Assembly (NCBI RefSeq): GCF_029852145.1 | Contig: NC_079978.1 | Location: 20,937,774-21,001,773 of the forward strand | Length of the DNA: 64,000 nucleotides | Source: Microplitis mediator | Lineage: Eukaryota > Arthropoda > Insecta > Hymenoptera > Braconidae | Direction of reading: 5' to 3' | In this document: in pieces, positions 1-13,193 of the stretch | How the letters are laid out: every line of letters starts with the position of its first letter | How positions within the stretch are numbered: the stretch's first letter is position 1 | The notes under the pieces: generated by a model | Database searches by the model: none | Told to the model about the DNA's origin: nothing | The model's input: only the letters and a program-made list of their open reading frames with translations | Translations under genes and position numbers: made by a program

Positions 1-834
1 CGGCAAGACCTGAATTATTTCTATCTTTCGGGGCTTTTTGATTGATTCTGACGAATCTAGGGACTGCTTAGCTAAAGTACTTTCACGATCGTGTTCCTCG
101 GGAAATTTCCGATGGGAAACTAGTGTCAAATAGCTAATTTTCGAAAAAAATCAGAATCAAAAGACGAAGTGAAATGGCAAGACCTGAATTATTTCTATCT
201 TCCGGGGCTTTTTGATTGATTCTGACGAATCTAGGGACTGCTCAGCTAAACAACTTTCACGATCGTGTTCCTCGGGAAATTTCCGATGGGAAACTAGTGT
301 CAAATTGCTAATTTTCGAAAAAAATCAGAATCAAAAGACGAAGTGAAATGGCAAGACCTGAATTATTTCTATCTTCCGGGGCAGTTTGATTGATTCTAAC
401 GAATCTAGGGACTGTTCAGCTAAACTTCTTTCACGATCGTGTACCTCGGGAAATTTCCGATGGGAAACTCCTGTCAAATAGCTAATTTTCGAAAAAAATC
501 AGATCAAAAGATGCAGTAAAACGGCAAGACCTGAATTATTTCTATCTTTCGGGGCTTTTTGATTGATTCCGATGAATCTAGGTACTGCTCAGCTAAACTA
601 CTTTCACGATCGTGTTCCTCGGGAAATTTCCGATGGGAAACTATTGTCAAATAGCTAATTTTCGAAAAAAATCAGAATTAAAAGACGAAGTGAAAAGGCA
701 AGACCTGAATTATTTCTATCTTCCGGGGCATTTTGATTGATTCTGACGAATCTAGGGACTGCTCAGCTAAACAACTTTCATGATCGTGTTCCTCGGGAAA
801 TTTCCGATGGGAAACTAGTGTTAAAAATTTGGAA
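1..834. repeat. 174-bp tandem satellite, about 4.8 units
   Basis: The word GGCAAGACCTGAATTATTTC recurs at positions 2, 176, 350, 523 and 697, giving a period of 174, 174, 173 and 174 bases. Units differ by scattered substitutions and a one-base indel. The array runs off the left edge, so its full size is unknown. No ORF is conserved between units. It ends at about 834 in ordinary AT-rich sequence. Confidence 0.95.
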
Positions 835-951
835 AATCCAAAAGTGCGCGACTCATAATGCTCATTTATTATGAAATAATAAAATAATCATAAAAAAATG
901 GCGGGAAGCACGAATAAATTTAAAATATATATAATTTTCTTTCCTTAAATA

Positions 952-983
<32 letters not shown>

Positions 984-2302
984 TATTACTATTTTTTATA
1001 TAATTATGAAAGAACCTACTCAAAATATCTCGATTAATAACAAAAGCAAAAAAAATTTATGTAAACAACAAAAAATTGAACTGAAACAATTTAGGCTTAC
1101 CAATTAGCAAAAAAAAAAAAACAGCTACACTAGGATGGTAATTCGCAAGCGCCCCTGCTGGGATAAATGTACGTATAATGTATAGGTATAGATGTATCGG
1201 CATCCATGTTAATTTTACATCGATATATATAGATATAGTTATACAGCCTTTTTATTCTTTTATTAATTGTTATTAAACGACACTGAATTACCTAGCCAGT
1301 AGCAATAGGGGATCTACAAATCTTTCAAAGAATTAAAAAAAAAAAATTTGATTCAATTACTGCATTTTTTTGTAAGTTATTGTGTCTACGGGTTTCATAC
1401 TTGACGGACAGGAAATTTTTTTAGACTATTTTGATGTTTTTTTCTTTTTTATTAAACTAAATAAATTTTTGAAAAGTATGGAACTAATCTCCATTAAATT
1501 CTCTTCAAAATAGTATGCAACATATCTCAATTCCGTAAACTAACAAGGGTATAATAATTGAAATAGTTGCCGAAGTGAGGCGAATTAAATTTTTCGATCA
1601 TAAAGCACATCTCAGATGCTTCGCATCATGAGTCGTGCAAAAACATTTGCATTGTGTTGAGTTATTTCCAACAGAGGAAAAGTTACGGGTCACTATTAAA
1701 AAATGTCATCTCCACCCATCTCCACCCATGTCCACTCATGTCCACCCACCTTCATATGGGTCTGAATTGAATAAAAAAATTTTTCTTAGGATTTTTTTTG
1801 GTTTTCCTACTAGAGGACATCATAACGAACACAAAACATTTATATTGTTTTGAGTTATTTCCAACAGGAGAAAAGTTACGGGTCACTATTTATAAATATC
1901 ATCTACACCTTTCTTTTGATACAGAAATTTTAAAAATTACAGTGTGAGATGTAATAGTTCTATTTTCTACATCAAGGTTTATAATTGAATGCCCGCGCTG
2001 TAAATCTTTTCGAACCACTTATCAAAGTTTTTTATTTGATACTTTAATTTTGACACAACTGCTTAACTGTAATTTTTACAGTTTCGAAAAGGAATAAATG
2101 ATTTTTAAAGAAAAGAACTTTCTGTGAGCAAAAGATAATAATTATTTTACATTTTGTTGTGTTCGATTCACATTTTCAAACTGTAAATATTACTGCTTAA
2201 TTTGCAACTAATTTTTTACAGGTTAAAATCAAAAAATCACCGTATACATTTTAACTTTTGTAATTTTAACATAACAGTCTTGTTTTTACATTTTATTCTG
2301 TA
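835..2302. other. AT-rich noncoding stretch with one diverged duplication
   Basis: I see no gene here. A segment of about 75 bases containing GAGTTATTTCCAACAG and AAGTTACGGGTCACTATT occurs at about 1643 and again at about 1837, 194 bases apart. A T run of about 25 bases lies near 953-977. Short ORFs are not supported by any recognisable domain. Confidence 0.6.
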
Positions 2303-3778
2303 CACTGAGAGAAAAAAGTGCATATTTTCAAGTAAAAATACTTGATTCAAGTATTTTAGATACTTAAATAGTGCCAAGTAAATAATTTCTTAATTCTAGT
2401 AAAAATACTTGTGAAATCTATTAATACTAAAAACTTAGGTTCAATAAAAAAATACTAATGTTAAATCATAGAAAATTAAAATTTAATATTTAAAATACTT
2501 GAAATAAATGATGAAAAAAATTTAATTTAGTAATTAAGATACTTCAATTAAATAATAAAAAGTCACATCTAGTAGTTGAAATACTTGAGTTCAATAATTA
2601 AAAATTAAAGATTAGTAGTTAAAATACTCGTGATCAATATTGAAATATTTTAATTTAGCATTCAAAATACTTTAATTTAATATAAATAAGTTTTCATTTA
2701 CTACTTAATACACTAAAGTATAATAATTACAAATTTTCATTCAGTATTTGAACGACTTAAGTCCAGTATTTAAAAATTTGTATTCAATAATTAAAATACT
2801 TAAGTTTACTAATCAAATCTTCTTATTTAGTATATGATATGATCAATCCAATAATTGAATATTACATTTAGTATTTAAATTTGATCCGTATGGATGCTTA
2901 TTCGGATTCCCCTGCGCTGTTATAGTTATGACTGAAAAGCATTCCAAAAATCTACTCACAAGTATTTACCTCAAGGGTACTTGTACTCTTCTACTAGGAT
3001 ATTTTCCTCTTGCAAGTAGTTGGCAGAGTGACCTTTTTACTCCTTCAAACGGAACTTATTACTTCTATTCTAATTGTCCATCTAGGAAAATGTTGCAGCG
3101 CTCTTCTGCGCCTAGCGGCGACTCCTGGTACTAATTTTTTCTTTCGCACTCTGCGTCTGCACACTTTGTTTTTTTCACTCGCCTTATTTTTTTTCTATCT
3201 CTTTATTTATTTAAATTTATTTATTTTTTTTTTACCCGCATTATATTTTTTTGCGTTTATTTTTTTTTCTTTCAATAATTTTTTATTTTCATATATGAAA
3301 ATATTGTGACTCGTCACACCATGATAAAAAATTCCTTAAGTTGAGAAAAAAATATTCTCGAACTGGAAAAAAAATCACTTGGGCTGAGAAATTTTATTAC
3401 TTAGTTTAAAATTTTTTTTTTGTTTTAGTTCAAGAACTTTTTTTGTTGACTTACTACAAAAAATGTCTTTAGCCAAGAATAAAGTTTCTTGACTTGAGAA
3501 AAAATATTCTCGAACTTGGAAAAAAATTGCTTTGTAAAAGAAAGATTTTTCTTGGCTTACGTAATTGCTTTTTTGAATATAAAAATATGTCAACTTAATT
3601 CAAGAAATAATTGCATGTTACAAGTAACTCATGTATCTAGTAATATATTACTAGATCAAAGCAATAGTTGCTAAAAATAAGAAATATTATACTTCAATTT
3701 AGGAAAAATTTCTTGTTTTAAGTATTCACAGAAATAAGTAAAAAAAATATTTGAAAAAAATTTTTTTTTCTCTCAGTG
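2303..3778. mobile_element. MITE-like element with CACTGAGAG terminal inverted repeats
   Basis: The element starts CACTGAGAGAAAAAA and ends TTTTTTCTCTCAGTG, a perfect inverted pair of about 15 bases, 1,476 bp apart. The interior is built of loosely periodic AATACTT/TTAATA words with no coding potential. The termini resemble those of the 22784-23780 and 24872-25866 elements (CACTGAGAAAAAA), so it may belong to the same superfamily. A clear target duplication was not found. Confidence 0.7.
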
Positions 3779-5149
3779 ATAACTATTCTAGTTTTCTTTT
3801 TTCCGGACAGTTTAAGCTTTAATGTATAAAGATTTTTGCCCGGAAAGCCTATTTTTACTGTAGAAACGGTAATTTATCAACTGCTCTTTTTTCCGTGTAC
3901 AAGTGTTGTAATTTTATTTAACAATTTATATTGAAAATTTTTTGTAATTCAGTATACTGTATTAAGAATACAGTAAATCGAATTACAAATAATGTTTGTC
4001 AATTTTAAAAACTTTTTATTGGTAACTAGTCAACAGCTCGGTAAAATTACAAGACGCGTGAGAAGAATAAAAATTTTTGGCGAAATTACAATGGGTTCTG
4101 TAATTTACAAGTCAGAGTTGTAAAAATACTGAAAATATTTGTAAACTTTTAATGTCTTTATTGTAATTTCAGTTACAATTTTTTTTCGTAAAGTTACAAA
4201 AAATCATATTAAATCAAATTACAAATCTTGGTAGGTTTCCTAACACGTTTTGGTAGATTACTCGAATTGTATTGTATATTGTATTGACAACACACTGATT
4301 TGTAATTTTACTCATATTTTGTTTTGTAAAATATTTGTAATTTTACAAAAAATTTTAACAGTATAGTTTTTAAAATTTTCAACATGTGTATATTTTTAGT
4401 TTTTTAATTTTTGTGAATGATTAGTTGAAATTAGAATCCAAAAATTTTTAATTGTCTGTTAAATTCAGGATCATTCAAAAATTCTTTGCTGTCAATTAAA
4501 AATATCGATAATCGAATCAAAACATCGGTTGTTTGACTATTCAAATTTACGGAAGGAAAAAAAGTCAACGGATGCACACATTAAATTAATTATTTTCTGA
4601 CCGGGAAAAAATATATTTTTTTTTAAACACCCTAATAGACATATATATCTGTAATGTCCACTAATTGCTCATGCTCAGAATGTTCAATTTTTTCTGATGT
4701 ATATTGATAGATAAAAGATGCGTGTGATAGTTCAAAGTTGGCAGAAGAATCCTGCTGTTCATGAAGATTCTGATCTGACTATCAGAGGAAATCAATTGAT
4801 TCATTCGAGTTTCAATATAACCGTGGATTCCTACGTTGAGGATTTTGAATTTTATTTGATTTTTATTTTCGGTACTTCACAGAGTACAAGAGTGGTCATT
4901 TGAGAAGCCATCTCCTAAAAAACAAGGTTTTTTTCACCATTTTAGAAATTTATCTTCTTGCCGGATTTCTAAGTGGAAAAAATTATGTATTGCTTGAAAC
5001 AAATTGACGTGGATGGAGTTCGACAAACTAAAAAGATCCATAGACAATCGCTGTATTCAGCCAAACCGCGTAAATATTAATTCTCCCGCCGGAGTGTTGG
5101 TAATTGAAATTGTGAGATATATTCATAAAATTGTAAAATAGAATATTGA
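3779..5149. other. AT-rich noncoding stretch, no gene seen
   Basis: Many copies of the short word GTAATTTTAC and its variants occur between about 3900 and 4350, suggesting old repeat sequence. The 61-codon ORF near 4718 shows no domain and is not called. No tRNA-like or other RNA signal was recognised. Confidence 0.5.
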
Positions 5150-5666
5150 CTTAATATTATGATTTTTCGAATAAATCTGAGAAAGACTGGCAAAACCAGA
5201 AGGAAGAATAAAGCAAAAAATATGATGTCATGGAGATCTTATATATTTACCATGGCGAGAATCCGTATAATCAGAATTATCTGTATTAGCATGAAAAAAG
5301 GTACTTGTCTCTCCGTCGAACGATAGAGGAGACCTAGTGAGAGAATTCCAACTAAGTTTATCAATTTTCTTTAAATGTTTCATTATTCTTTACAATATAA
5401 TACGATTTTAAGCATTTATTAGTTTCCTTTCAAAGAATATTTATATCGCAGAAGTCTGTTGTGAATGATATTGAATAAACTTTGTCAAAAGATAATCGAA
5501 CTTAACACATCTGATGTAAGTTTCTTACCAGGGACACTACAAATGGTAGGCGCGATCTCGTGGCGAGCATCGAACTACTCTCGCAGCTGCTGTTTATAGC
5601 ACCGGTGACTTCTCTCTCCGACGTATCGTCGTATATCAGAACTTATAAATTAATATCACTTATACT

Positions 5667-6589
5667 CCCGTATGAAAAAACCATATACTGTCGATAATAT
5701 ATAAAAAAATATATGGTAAATAACTGAACATATATGGTGGCAAAATTATTAATATTGATTAATATATGATTTATCATATATAATAATTTATACGTTTAAT
5801 ATTATAATAATCCATATTATTTATAATATATGTGATTATATACATGTGATATTGTATCAAAAATTTCATATCTGCTTTATGTATTAATTTATAACGTAAA
5901 ATATATGTTTCATCTTATAAATTAATTTATAATTTCAATATTATTATAATCCATATAATTTATAATATATGTAATTGTATACATATGATATTATATCTCA
6001 AATTATATTCTCGTTTTATATATAAACTTATAATTTCAATATTATAATAATTTCGATATTATTATACATAAATAATTTAAAAAATACACTCATACCAAAA
6101 ATTAAAGGAACAAAAAAATTTTAGAAATTTTTTAGTGATTCTTGCAAGACTGTAACTTCATGAAAAATAATCGTATCGAGATTTTAAAAAAAGCATTTTA
6201 TAGCTTAAAATCTCTAGTTTTATATTTGTGCAAATATATATAAACATATATCTATATAAATACATATTTACATACATTTATACAAATATATGTGAACATA
6301 TATTTATATAATTATATATTTACATGTATAAATATTATATGTCAGTCATATAATTAAATCATATATCCTATCATATAACTTAAAATATAGTATAAAATAT
6401 TATAAGCAACATTTATAAGTTAGCATGTAAAATAAATATATTACCGATATATATGTTGCAAATTATAAAATCATATAATATTTCGGCAAAATTTTGTATA
6501 TGGCTCCATATATGACTTCTTATAATTCCATATAATTTATCATATATTTCAAATTATACTGAAGCTCATATATTGCTTTTTCATACGGG
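5667..6589. mobile_element. MITE with CCCGTATGAAAAA termini, CT duplication
   Basis: The left end reads CCCGTATGAAAAA and the right end TTTTTCATACGGG. A CT dinucleotide flanks both sides (5665-5666 and 6590-6591). The related sequence near 9980 reads CTTATACTACAATG without the insert, which gives the empty site directly and fixes the boundaries. The interior is AT-rich (TATAAT/ATATAT) and contains at about 6086-6230 a fragment of the ATTAAAGGAACAAAA element family seen at 14.5-15.3 kb. No ORF. Confidence 0.85.
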
Positions 6590-6974
6590 CTACAATGATA
6601 ACACACTTAAACCAGAAATAATAACAACACAATGAACAGCGGTAAGAGAAACACAAAGAAAGATAATGTATTAAGATACAAGATGTTCGCTATTTAGTTA
6701 TCAATATATGACTGACTCACTCTAGTCGCATTTCTATGAAACAATAAAAGAAGGCCTTTATTTTCTAGTTATTCCAATGTTTTAAAAAATCAGTTTCACA
6801 TTCGTTAAAAATAATTCGTATTATTATGTTGTAATTTTATAGCGTGGTGAATAAATTGAAATCGATTTATAACACCAAAGTTGGTAACTATATAAAATGG
6901 GGCACAATAAAATGTTAAGTATTGAAGAAATTAATAAAATTAATTTTTTACCCGGAAAAAAATGATTTTGCCTA

Positions 6975-7690
6975 ATCATATATGATTATATATGTTCATA
7001 TATATGATCATATATGATTATATATAATCATATATGAAGTTATATATAATTATATATGACCCCATACATAATTAGATCTGATCATACCTGGCTGTTATAA
7101 GCCCATATATAAGTCTATAAATAATCAGATCTGATTATATATAAGTCTATATATAATTAGATCTGATCAGATCTGATTATATATAAGTCTATGTATAATT
7201 AGATATGATCATACCTGGCTGTTATGACCCCATATATAATCATACATAAGTCTATATATGATCAGATCTATTTATATATAAGTCTATATATAGTTAGATC
7301 TGATCATACCTGGCTGTTATGACCCCATATATAATCATGTACAAGTCTATATATGATCAGGTCTGATCATATATGAGTCTATATATAATTAGATATAATC
7401 ATACCTGGCTGTTATAACTCCATATATAACCATATATGAGTCTATATATGATCAGATCTGATCATCTATAAGTCTATGAATAATTAGATATAATTATACC
7501 TAGCTGTTATAACCCCATATATGATCATATATAAGTCTATACATGATGAGATCTGATCAGACATGATTGATACAAACCCATATATAATTAGATATAGGCC
7601 TATATATAATTAGATCTGATCAGACTTGACTGATATAAACCTATATGTAGTTATATATGTCTATGATTAAATCTGATCAGATTTCATTGA
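6975..7690. repeat. About 95-bp tandem repeats inside the MITE
   Basis: The word CCTGGCTGTTAT recurs at about 7087, 7213, 7310 and 7402, with a variant near 7499. Units contain AGATCTGATCATA and TAAGTCTATATATAAT blocks. Spacing is 126, 97, 92 and 97 bases, so one unit seems lengthened. AGATCTGATCA palindromes dominate, so the array could form cruciform-like structures. Confidence 0.75.
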
Positions 7691-7931
7691 TATGAAACCT
7701 ATAAATATTTAAATATATATATTAAATAATATGACAATTTTTTAATATCAATGTTATTAAATTTTTATTCTGTCAACTATCAATCAAACTTAAATCCCCA
7801 ATACTTAAAAAATGTTCAAAGGTTTCGGCAGTAATTTAAAAGTATAAAGTATTAATTTGATTATTTGAGTTAAGTAATGCCATAAACGTTTCTTAATTGT
7901 AAGTGTATAACAGACTAGAGGATCAGACTAC

Positions 7932-8018
7932 AAACCATCGATAACCAAAGTTAAGCAGCATCGGCATTGGACATTAATTGGATGGGTGACCTCGTAGTAA
8001 AACAATTGTCGATGGTTA
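7932..8018 (+). pseudogene. 5S rRNA-derived module followed by a T run
   Basis: The stretch AAAGTTAAGCAGCATCGG followed by GGATGGGTGACC matches the internal promoter region of eukaryotic 5S rRNA (box A TTAAGCAGC, box C GGATGGGTGACC) with a spacing like that in 5S. The ends form a 9-bp stem (AACCATCGA at 7933 with TCGATGGTT at 8009). The 5' third of a normal 5S rRNA is missing or unrecognisable, and a run of over 20 T follows at about 8023, a Pol III terminator. It lies inside the 6951-8301 MITE. Whether it is transcribed is unknown. Confidence 0.75.
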
Positions 8019-8324
8019 ATAATTTTTTTTTTTTTTTTTTTTTTATTTAATTTTAACCGACATTGATATTGATGAAGACAATAAATCCTAATTAAACTAC
8101 TTAATTAATAATTTACAGATATTCTAAATGAGATTCTAAAAATGATTATATTCGTTCATGCATGATTATATATAATCATATATGATCATGTATAAACAGA
8201 TCAAGTAATGTATGATCAGACCTGGCCAATTTTTGGATCTGATCATATATAGACAATTATGCATGATCATATATGATTAGGCAAAATCATTTTTTCCCGG
8301 GTACTTAGTCAAATTTTTTTTTCA

Positions 8325-8757
8325 TCATGAAATCGCTAGAAGAGTGAATAGAAGTGTTAAAGTTATTAATAATTTCGTGGAAAACAATGATAACTACGGA
8401 AAAAATTATAAAGGTTGAACGAAATTCGCAACAACGTCAAGGGAACGTCTAATGATAATTCGCGCCGCATCTAATCCGATTAAGACTGAGAGGCAAATAG
8501 CGGTAGAAGTTGGAACAGCAGCATCTATTTCAACTGTAACAAGAGTGATAAGATGGGCAAAGCATGTACAGAGAATGAAATTGAATAAAAAATCGGCTTT
8601 GAATCAAAAACACATATCAGCACGATTTTTATGTGCAAAAGAACATATGACTTGGATAGATGAATGGCTATAAGTTATTTTTTTAGAGGAAATAAAATTC
8701 AATTTAGATGGGCCTGATGGATATAACTATTACTTTTATGTTTTGCGGAAGGATTAA
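8325..8757 (+). pseudogene. Decayed Tc3-like (Tc1/mariner) transposase fragment
   Basis: Reading all three forward frames gives, in order, a helix-turn-helix piece beginning HEIARRVNRSVKVINNF, then a second HTH-like part (IIRAASN, then TERQIAVE, then SISTVTRVIRWAK), then REHM-type residues EHMTWIDEW, and finally KFNLDGPDGYNYY, the region just after the first catalytic aspartate in Tc3-like proteins. Stops and frame changes near 8430 and 8673 separate these, and the rest of the DDE domain is absent. It is the best evidence for the identity of the surrounding repeat family. Confidence 0.75.
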
Positions 8758-10013
8758 AAAATTTTGATTAAGAATCAGATATTGAAAAAAAATAGGTGAG
8801 GCTATCCAAGTGACGCGGACTGTATATTAAAATTAAGAAAAATTTCGTATCTTATAATTTTCATCACAATACGAGTAAAATTTATTTTTTTTCTCAAAAT
8901 ATTTATTTTAAGTCATATTCTAATGCGATTAGATAGTTTTAGATTTTTATTGAAATTTCAACCTATTAATTGTAATTTTTATTCTAAGTCACTATAAATT
9001 TTATAAAGTGAATCATCAATTTTTTATCATAAACTTTTTTTTACATAATTATTTTATTGAGGATTTTCTCAAATGTCTATGTTAGGAAAAAAAATCCACG
9101 AAGAAGAAAGTTTTTCTTCTTGATATTCCTGGGTTAGAAAAGCTAGAATGTGCGAGTTTCCTGATATCGTCAAAAACCAATTGGATTTCAACGATCATGA
9201 CATCGTTCATGAAACACTTGAGAGGTGGAAATCCAGGTGGTTCAACCCGACACAGTATTGGTGCAGTTTTGCCAAAAGAGAAGATTTCTTTTCTTTTGGC
9301 GTGTATAAAGCGCCCGTACATCACCAACAATGTGTTCTCGACGATACAATGTTTTCACCAGCTTGAAAACTTGCGGACAATGAGTAAACGTCTTCGTGAG
9401 CCGAATGAAAATTTTAATTCCGTGGATTTTTGATTATCAAAATAGAACGTTATATTCAAAAATGAAAATATATATTTAATATTATGATTTCTCAAATAAA
9501 TCTGAGAAAGACTGGCAAAACCAGAAGAAGGAGTAAACTGAAATATACGATGTCACGAAAAATTTATATGTTTATCATTGCAAGAATCCGTATAATTAGA
9601 ATATACTGTATTAGTATCAAAAAAGGTTCTTGACATTCTGTCGAACGATAAAAGAGAACTCGTAACATAATGGTTCAAGATTCAAATTAAGTTCAATAAT
9701 TAAAAATTAAGTTTAATGAATTACAATTCTAAGTATTTATTAGTGGCCATTTCAAAAACTTATATAGAAAAGCAATTTATTTTATATTGTACGGATCACA
9801 ACAATCAAAGACAATCGAACTTAACACATCTGATGTAAGTTTCTTAACAGGGACACTACAAATGGTAGGCGCGATCTCGTGGCGAGCATCGAACTACTCC
9901 CGCAGCTGCAGTTTATAGCACCGGTGACTTCTCTTTCCGACGTATCGTAGTATATCAGAACTTATAAATTAATATCTCTTATACTACAATGATAACACAC
10001 TTAAACTATATAA

Positions 10014-11885
10014 GGGTCATTCCACCAAATAAAATTATTTTCACGGGGCGACCCTCGTCGATTTGTTTCAAACTTTGTGGAGTCGTTCAATATATTAAAA
10101 AAAAAATTATCTGAAAATTTGAGCCTTTTATATGCAGCTGTTTCAAAGTTATGATGTTTTGAAGTTTTTAAAAATTTTTGTTTTCAACTTTTTCATTAAT
10201 TTTTTTAAAGGAAAAATTTTTTTTTTAAAAATGAGCACATAACAGTTTTTCGTAGGAAAAATTCTCAGCTTTCCAATAAGAATATCTATTTTTCATTTTA
10301 TGTTACAAAAGACCTTTTAAAATTCGATTCAAGACGAAAAAACGATTTTTATGACTGTGCGGCGCTTGATACATCTAATTTGATATTTTTTTCAGAAAGC
10401 TGAGACTTTTTTCCACAAAATATGTGATTTTCACGATGTGCATATTTTTTGTTTGAATAAAATTAAATAAAATATAAACTCTCTATGATTAAAAAACGTT
10501 AATTCTTATTTTTTTTTGAGAATGTTGATACATTTTTACCACATATATATCCTTAGCTATCAACAATAAGTGAGATAGGGTGCACTGCTTGTGTTTCTTT
10601 CACCGTTTATGACTCAAAGTATTGTACGTCCGAAACATTTATTTTCTAAAAAAAGTCATCATTCCCTGATTAAACCAAACGATTCGAAACGGTTTGTCAT
10701 GTTAAATGCCCATAAAAAGGGTGATTCAAAAGTATTCAAAGTATTCAAAAGCCTCAAAAAGTATTTAAAATTTTTTTCCAATCGTTTTAAGTCGTTTCTT
10801 TGAATAAGGGATGATTATGACAGTGAAATCAACGCTGGCAAAATTTTGAATAGCCCGGATGTATAAATTTTGCGGTGTGAGGATATGTTTTCGGGTATGT
10901 ATCTGCAGTAAAGCTCTAAAAACAAAAATTATAAAACTATTTTTCATGATACCAGCATCAATGGTTCAAGTCTAGGAATTAGTAATTTGAACTTTGATTC
11001 TTGTGTTTTGTTCAATAGTGATTTCAGACTATTGATGTCATCTGCGTTAATGACAGTTCTGACTTTGTAATCAAGTTTTATAAAAATTTGTGTGCATAAT
11101 AAATAGTAATTATGGTTTCTGTTTAACTATAAATTGCAAAGTATAAGTTAGGCGTACACTAATGGTTGATCGCACCATTGGTCTTAATATAACTTGATTC
11201 TAATTAGCTGCTGACACTGATAATAATTTTCAATGCAGGTAATCATGAAAAAAATAGTGTGTAACACTAGATGATACACGACTTCAGATTGCAGTTATTG
11301 TCAGCTTTTGCCTACGGCTCGGGCAGCCTACTTTACTTTCTTCTGACATTGTTTTGTTTCATCTCTTGCCACACAATGAACTATTACAGTTTGTTAAAAC
11401 TATAACATCAATGATTTGTATTTAAATAATTATTGATTTTGTTCAAACAAAAAATATGCACATCGTGAAAATCACATATAGTGTGGGAAAAAGTCTCAGC
11501 TTTCTGAAAAAAATATCAAATTAGATGTATCAAGCGCCGCACAGTCATAAAAATCGTTTTTTCGTCTTGAATCGAATTTTAAAAGGTCTTTTGTAACATA
11601 AAATGAAAAATAGATATTTTGATTGGAAAGCTGAGAATTTTTCCTACGAAAAACTGTTATGTGCTCATTTTTAAAAAAAATATTTTTCCTTTAAAAAAAT
11701 TAATGAAAAAGTTGAAAACAAAAATTTTTAAAAACTTCAAAACATCATAACTTTGAAACAGCTGCATATAAAAGGCTCAAATTTTCAGAGAATTTTTTTT
11801 TTAATATATAGAACGACTCCACAAAGTTTGAACCAAATCGACGAGGGTCGCTCCGTAAAAAAAATTTTATTTGGTGGAATGACCC
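10014..11885. mobile_element. MITE with GGGTCATTCCACC termini
   Basis: The left end GGGTCATTCCACC pairs with GGTGGAATGACCC on the right. Inverted arms extend about 450 bases on each side (10014-10470 against 11430-11885). ATAA flanks both ends. The opposite arm of the surrounding palindrome (13266-13295) preserves the unoccupied site, so the insertion happened after the palindrome formed. The interior contains no convincing ORF. Confidence 0.88.
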
Positions 11886-11984
11886 ATAAATAATAACACC
11901 GCAATTAACAGCGGTAAGAGAAACACAAAGAAAGATAATTTATTAAGATACAAAATGTTCGCTGTTTAGTTGTCAATATATATA

Positions 11985-13193
11985 CACTAATGGAAAAAAT
12001 TAAAGGATCAAAAAAAAATTCTAAATTTTTAGGCGATTTTCAACAGGCCCTAACTTTGAGAGAAATGGTCGTACAAGAAATAAAAAAAAAAGGAAATTGT
12101 AGCTCCAAGTGTCTACTTTTTGGATTAGAACTTTAAAATTTTTTAGCGTCACCAGTTTTTGAGTAATCTTAGAAAAACCAGCGACAAAAAAAATTTTCAA
12201 ATTTTTTTATTTTTTTTTTTTTTTTTGGTCTCCGGGCGCCGAAAAAATAATTTTTGCTTAACCACCATGAGGATCGGATACCTTCATTATTCAGCTTTAA
12301 TTTCTTTTTTTTGAAAAAATTTTTTTTTTGAAAATATTGTTTCGAAAAAAAACTCTTTTCATTTTTGGAAATTTAAGCACTGTCTGCAATAAAATTGTGG
12401 ACAAAGCTCAGAAAAAATGTTTGTTTTCATCTTGTTAAAGATTATGAGCTTTTCAGAGCAAAAAACGTGATCCTTTAATTTTTTCAAAAATTTGATCGCG
12501 TGAAACAAAAGAACGGCTGGTTGGATTAATCTGGCTCTCTGCAGGGTTTTTGTGGACATATTGAACTGTAAAATGCACAGTCAACATTATCGATTTCCAC
12601 AATATTTTCGTTTCAGCGCTTAATTTTCCAAAAAACCACAAAAAGCCCTTTTTTGTGGCAATTTTAAATTCATGTGACGATCGGAAAAAAATTTTTTTTC
12701 GAAAAAGCAATGGCTAATCGTTGAAGGGAATTTATTCAAGTTTTTAAAACCCACTATTAACTTTCTGTGCGATCATTGGTTTCTGAGATATCGATAATCA
12801 AAGACAAAAGGATCCTTTCCCATTTGAAGACCGATATCTCGGCGAGAAGTGGACGTATCAAGGTCCATAAAAAAAGAAATTAAAGCTGAATAATGAAGGT
12901 ATCCGATCCTCATGGTGGTTAAGCAAAAATAATTTTTTCCGCGCCCGGAGACCAAAAAAAAAAAAAATAAAAAAATTTGAAAATTTTTTTTGTCGCTGGT
13001 TTTTCTAAGATTACTCAAAAACTGGTGACGCTAAAAAATTTTAAAGTTCTAATCCAAAAAGTAGACACTTGGAGCTACAATTTCCTTTTTTTTTTTATTT
13101 CTTGTACGACCATTTCTCTCAAAGTTAGGGCCTGTTGAAAATCGCCTAAAAATTTAGAATTTTTTTTTGATCCTTTAATTTTTTCCATTAGTG
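11985..13193. mobile_element. Palindromic MITE with CACTAATGG termini, TA duplication
   Basis: Termini are CACTAATGGAAAAAATTAAA and the exact complement ending CCATTAGTG, flanked by TA. The arms pair over about 340 bases (11985-12330 with 12850-13193), for example GGATCGGATACCTTCATTAT at 12271 and its complement near 12883. The centre (about 12340-12840) is unpaired and carries only shadow ORFs. It occupies the centre of the giant inverted repeat. A diverged relative ends at 15290. Confidence 0.88.

Larger units (their letters stand above)
6951..8301. mobile_element. MITE with long termini, TA duplication and a tandem-repeat interior
   Basis: Termini are CCCGGAAAAAAATGATTTTG on the left and its near-perfect complement ending CCCGGG on the right; the inverted match continues through GCCTAATCATATATGAT. 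TA flanks both ends. The related copy at about 19098 reads TTTTTACTTGATC, the empty site. The interior holds a tandem array of about 95-bp units and a 5S-rRNA-like module with a Pol III-type T run, an unusual cargo. No protein is encoded. Confidence 0.85.
5150..8760 (+). mobile_element. Tc1/mariner-type (Tc3-like) relic, interrupted by two MITEs
   Basis: This stretch aligns in pieces with 9440-10010, with its inverted copy at 13200-13860, and with 18697-19142, showing one dispersed family. It ends in a recognisable decayed Tc3-like transposase (8325-8757). Two foreign elements (5667-6589 and 6951-8301) interrupt it; the uninterrupted sequence is visible in the other family members. Outer boundaries are uncertain because no terminal inverted repeat could be fixed. 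Confidence 0.6.

Noticed and set aside
12359..13018. Several minus-strand ORFs of 66-85 codons
   Set aside because: They fall in the palindromic MITE at 11985-13193 and have no domain.
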